Shown here piece by piece: positions 61,216 to 64,000 of a DNA stretch of 64,000 nucleotides. Position 1 is the stretch's first letter. Each line of letters starts with the position of its first letter. Below the pieces are notes generated by a model. The model saw only the letters and a list, made by a program, of their open reading frames with translations. It ran no database searches and was not told the origin of the DNA. The DNA comes from Lepidodermella squamata (taxonomy: Eukaryota; Gastrotricha): the NCBI GenBank assembly GCA_047495785.1, contig JBLDXI010000055.1, forward strand, positions 682,001 to 746,000. Direction: 5' to 3'. Both the position numbers and the translations under genes were made by a program.

Positions 61216-63310
61216 ATGAACGACCTTATCTTGATTTTCAACTTCCTGTTACAGTTCAACTTCCTCATAAGTCAAGGTAGGAATTTTTACTCTCATAATC
61301 GGTCCCAGTTGTTTAAGAAGCTACTTCTAGCATCAATTTCTGGCACTGTTTGTGGAAACGGAACACTTTCGGTGGGGAAAATAACTGGCAACGCAGCTGA
61401 TGCTACACTAGGAGAAGGTTTGGTTGGTTGAGATGACCAAAATAGACGTTTCATTACCTGTTATCACTCAGTACCATGGCAAGTTAGAATATCAGGTGGA
61501 CCTAAATACTGTGGCGGAACTATTATTGGGGCGGAGTGGATAATGTCTGCTGCCCACTGCTTCATGCGAAAACAGGGTCCGGTTCCAGCTGATTACCTCA
61601 CAGTGTCGGCTGGCGCTCTTTACTTGAATCAAAGTGTACCTGGCCAAGTTGACGTAAAGGTTTCCCAGCTTTTCATCCATGAGAAGTACGTCACAGGTTC
61701 TCCTGATTACGACTACGCCCTACTTCGTCTGGCGCAGCGTTTGACGTGGTCCTATTCAATCAAGCCAGCCTGCCTTCCTGCGACTTGTGCGGATGAATCG
61801 CTAGTTGGGACTATTTGCGTTATCTCCGGTTGGGGTGCAGATTCCGCCACCAATCAGGTGATGCAAAATACCCTGAAAAAAGCAATTGTTCCCCTGGTGA
61901 GTCGAAGGAGGTGTCAAGAGGCTTTTGATGCGATAGCAAATGATCGCGGTCAAGATAAGGTAGCAATCACTGATAGAATGACTTGTGCTGGTAACAATAA
62001 TCGAGACGCCAATGCTAAGCCTTATAAGAGACATTTTTCAGGTTTCGGCTCAAAGTCTCCGGATGCTTGTCAAGGAGACAGCGGTGGTCCTCTGGTATGC
62101 AGAAGTAAGCAATCAACCACTAGTACCTATCTGTTGGTTGGCGTGATCAGCTTTGGATACGAGTTAGTATGACGCTGAACGTTTCTTTCAAATAACGATT
62201 TTTTATTGTAGATGTGGTCTTGATGAGTCATACGGCGTGTATAGTAGGTTTGTGCTTATTCAAATATCATTCCCTTGAAATAATACTATTACTTGAAACA
62301 GAACTTGCAGGGTTTCTGATTGGATTGATAGGATAGTTAATGGCAATTCGCCACCTTCAACGAGTTCCACTACTACCACCACCACTACCACCACCACCAC
62401 CCGCCGACCTATACCCAGTGACATCACCAAGCCGAAATGTTCCTCGGTTACCTTTCCAGACGAGCCAGTTGTGACGAATGACCTTGACATCCCGTGGCAA
62501 GTTCGGTTGGTGATCAAAACGCCGAATTCCAAAAACAACATAACATGCGGCGCAGCCGTCATTGGAAGCGAATGGCTGTTAACAGCCGCTCAATGCGCCC
62601 TAGATAATAAGTTTGTTATTTAGTTCAAGGGTGTTTTCATTAATTCAACTGTATCGCTAGCACAAGGATTACTATAAGATCAGGCTCGGGGCGAAATCTT
62701 GCCAATGTTAAATCAATATTCCGTCATGCTTCTTTTGATGCGGACACCCTTGATTTCGACTTTTCACTCCTGAAAACAGACCGTAAATGCTTAATTTTTT
62801 TAAAGTTTATTCAATTCACATGATTCGTAAACAGGGCCTCTTAATCTTGGGAATAACCTTGCTGCCATTGCAATACCGCAGCAATGCGAGCCACCGATGA
62901 TTTCTAGAAACGCATGCCTTACCACAGGCTGGGGCACCATTTACACAAAAACCATGACAAGCAACACGACGAGACTGCTAAAGGCATCAGTCAGCGTGAA
63001 GACTGCGGTAGAATGTATGGATGCATTGAGCGAAAGCTATACAGATCGAAGTCTATGTGTACGCGATGCAAAACGTAACACTGCACGATGCGAGGTTGGT
63101 TTTTTGCGGTATGATTCATTCACTTTAGTATTCTGATTACAGACTGATATTGGGGGCCCGATGGTTTGTTGCGATGATGCCGGAGAGATGCTACTGCAAG
63201 GGATTGCATCATACGCCCCATACAAATGTGAAGGCAGCGATTCGGTTGTAATTTACGGAAAAACATGTGAAGTGGCGCCATGGATTTCAAGCGTTACTTC
63301 TTCGAACTAA
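61216..63310 (+). CDS. Secreted trypsin-like protease / pseudoprotease tandem, gene 3
   Basis: Exons 61216-61276, 61331-61417, 61472-61990, 62042-62162, 62212-62247, 62302-62610, 62667-62782, 62835-63094 and 63143-63310 give 558 residues. Architecture and intron phases match gene 2. Activation probably at GK-ITGN. Domain 1 has SAAHC, DYDYAL and [10 protein letters not shown]. The linker contains a run of ten or more Thr, encoded by an ACC/ACT tract at 62364-62400. Domain 2 has AAQC instead of AAHC, DFDFSL and TDIGGP, with Ile in the Ser position. Domain 1 closely resembles that of gene 2 (shared [12 protein letters not shown] and QNTLKKA), pointing to a relatively recent duplication between genes 2 and 3. 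Overall chymotrypsin-fold assignment is secure; substrate unknown. Confidence 0.88.
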
Positions 63311-63755
63311 ACAAACAGCCGCAAGGAATAATTATTGACGTTGTATAAAACCATATTCTAAAATGAACAAAATCCATGCATCTTCTCGAAGGCCTCCTGT
63401 ACAGTTGCAGTGGTATGGGAAGTTTGCCTATTGTAAGCTTGTCAATTTCATTTACCATAATAAATTTTTATTTACGAATAGTTAAGTATTATTATCTTTG
63501 CATATTGTTGCCTATTTTGTCGCAAATTAGGCTATTAGTTCAAATGGCCGAAACTTTACGAAACAGAGTTTGTTGATTGTCCCCGATGATTTCGTATGAT
63601 CGTGGCCAAAGCCTAAGAGCCCATTAATTATTCAGTATTAAAAAAAACAAATCGACTACTTGACGCAGGTTTTGTCACTCCTACGCATTTTCTAACTCAG
63701 TTGTCTGAAAAAATAGCAAAATCATTTGTCGGAGAGAATTGCTTTTGATTGTAGA
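63311..63755. other. Spacer between protease genes 3 and 4
   Basis: AT-rich. An AATAAA at 63459 may serve gene 3. No other feature seen. Confidence 0.4.
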
Positions 63756-64000
63756 ATGCTGGCTGCATGTTGGTGGCTAGCAGTTTTGCTAGCAGGTGAG
63801 AAATTGGCCATCCTCTTTGTATTGTTTCCAGAAATATTCATTGTAATTAGCAGCCTTTATTACGTGCAACTACTACGCTGTAGCTCAAATTTGCGCCAAT
63901 GGTGTATATCAGCCTCTCCTGTCATTTACCAATACATCAACGAGAGCTTCACGATGGAATTATTACTACTTTGCTAACCTGAACAACAGCCAGCAAGATC
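63756..64000 (+). CDS. Start of a probable fourth protease gene (partial)
   Basis: ATG at 63756 opens a 40-base exon encoding a signal peptide (MLAACWWLAVLLAG) that ends in phase 1 at a GTGAG donor, exactly as the first exons of genes 1-3 do. A candidate second exon begins at 63990 after AACAACAG and runs off the window. Identity as a fourth array member is inferred from position, exon size and phase; no protease residue is visible yet. Confidence 0.45.

Overview
The window is nuclear DNA from a small-genome invertebrate animal. Genes are split by GT-AG introns, many only 50-60 bases long. Genes lie about 4 kb apart on both strands, CpG is not depleted, and AATAAA polyadenylation signals follow several stop codons. 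An axonemal dynein heavy chain argues against a nematode. A compact ecdysozoan such as a tardigrade would fit, but nothing here settles the species.

Layout. 1-13632 (minus): most of an axonemal-type dynein heavy chain whose 3' end lies beyond the left edge. 14600-19245: a decayed LINE-like relic (minus), the complex I subunit NDUFB4 (plus), and a second, reverse-transcriptase relic. 19246-27282: the CTD-type phosphatase CTDSPL2 (plus), convergent with an unknown single-pass membrane protein (minus), then a two-box HMGB chromatin protein (minus). 27283-37425: the pseudokinase STRAD (plus), a small unknown membrane protein (plus), and a kringle protein with a probable GPI tail (plus), separated by long CpG- and AT-rich spacers. 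39274-42386: two RASL11-like small GTPases, tail to tail. 43859-45817 (minus): a secreted sushi-domain protein with a long disordered tail. 47435-50713: two adjacent RING proteins, one short and one of TRIM-like length. 51322-56240: two intronless class C receptors (GABA-B-like) in tandem. 56541-64000: three complete serine-protease genes and the start of a probable fourth, head to tail.

The most unusual content is the protease array. Each complete gene encodes an intact trypsin-like domain followed by a second chymotrypsin-fold domain. In every copy of that second domain the catalytic His is Gln and the catalytic Ser is Leu, Lys or Ile. The array therefore makes secreted protease-pseudoprotease tandems. 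Second is the dynein heavy chain: its reading frame is intact over at least 27 exons, yet nucleotide-site motifs are eroded in AAA1, AAA3 and AAA4.

Exon coordinates were read by eye from splice consensus, reading-frame continuity and family similarity. They should be taken as good models rather than transcript-proven structures.
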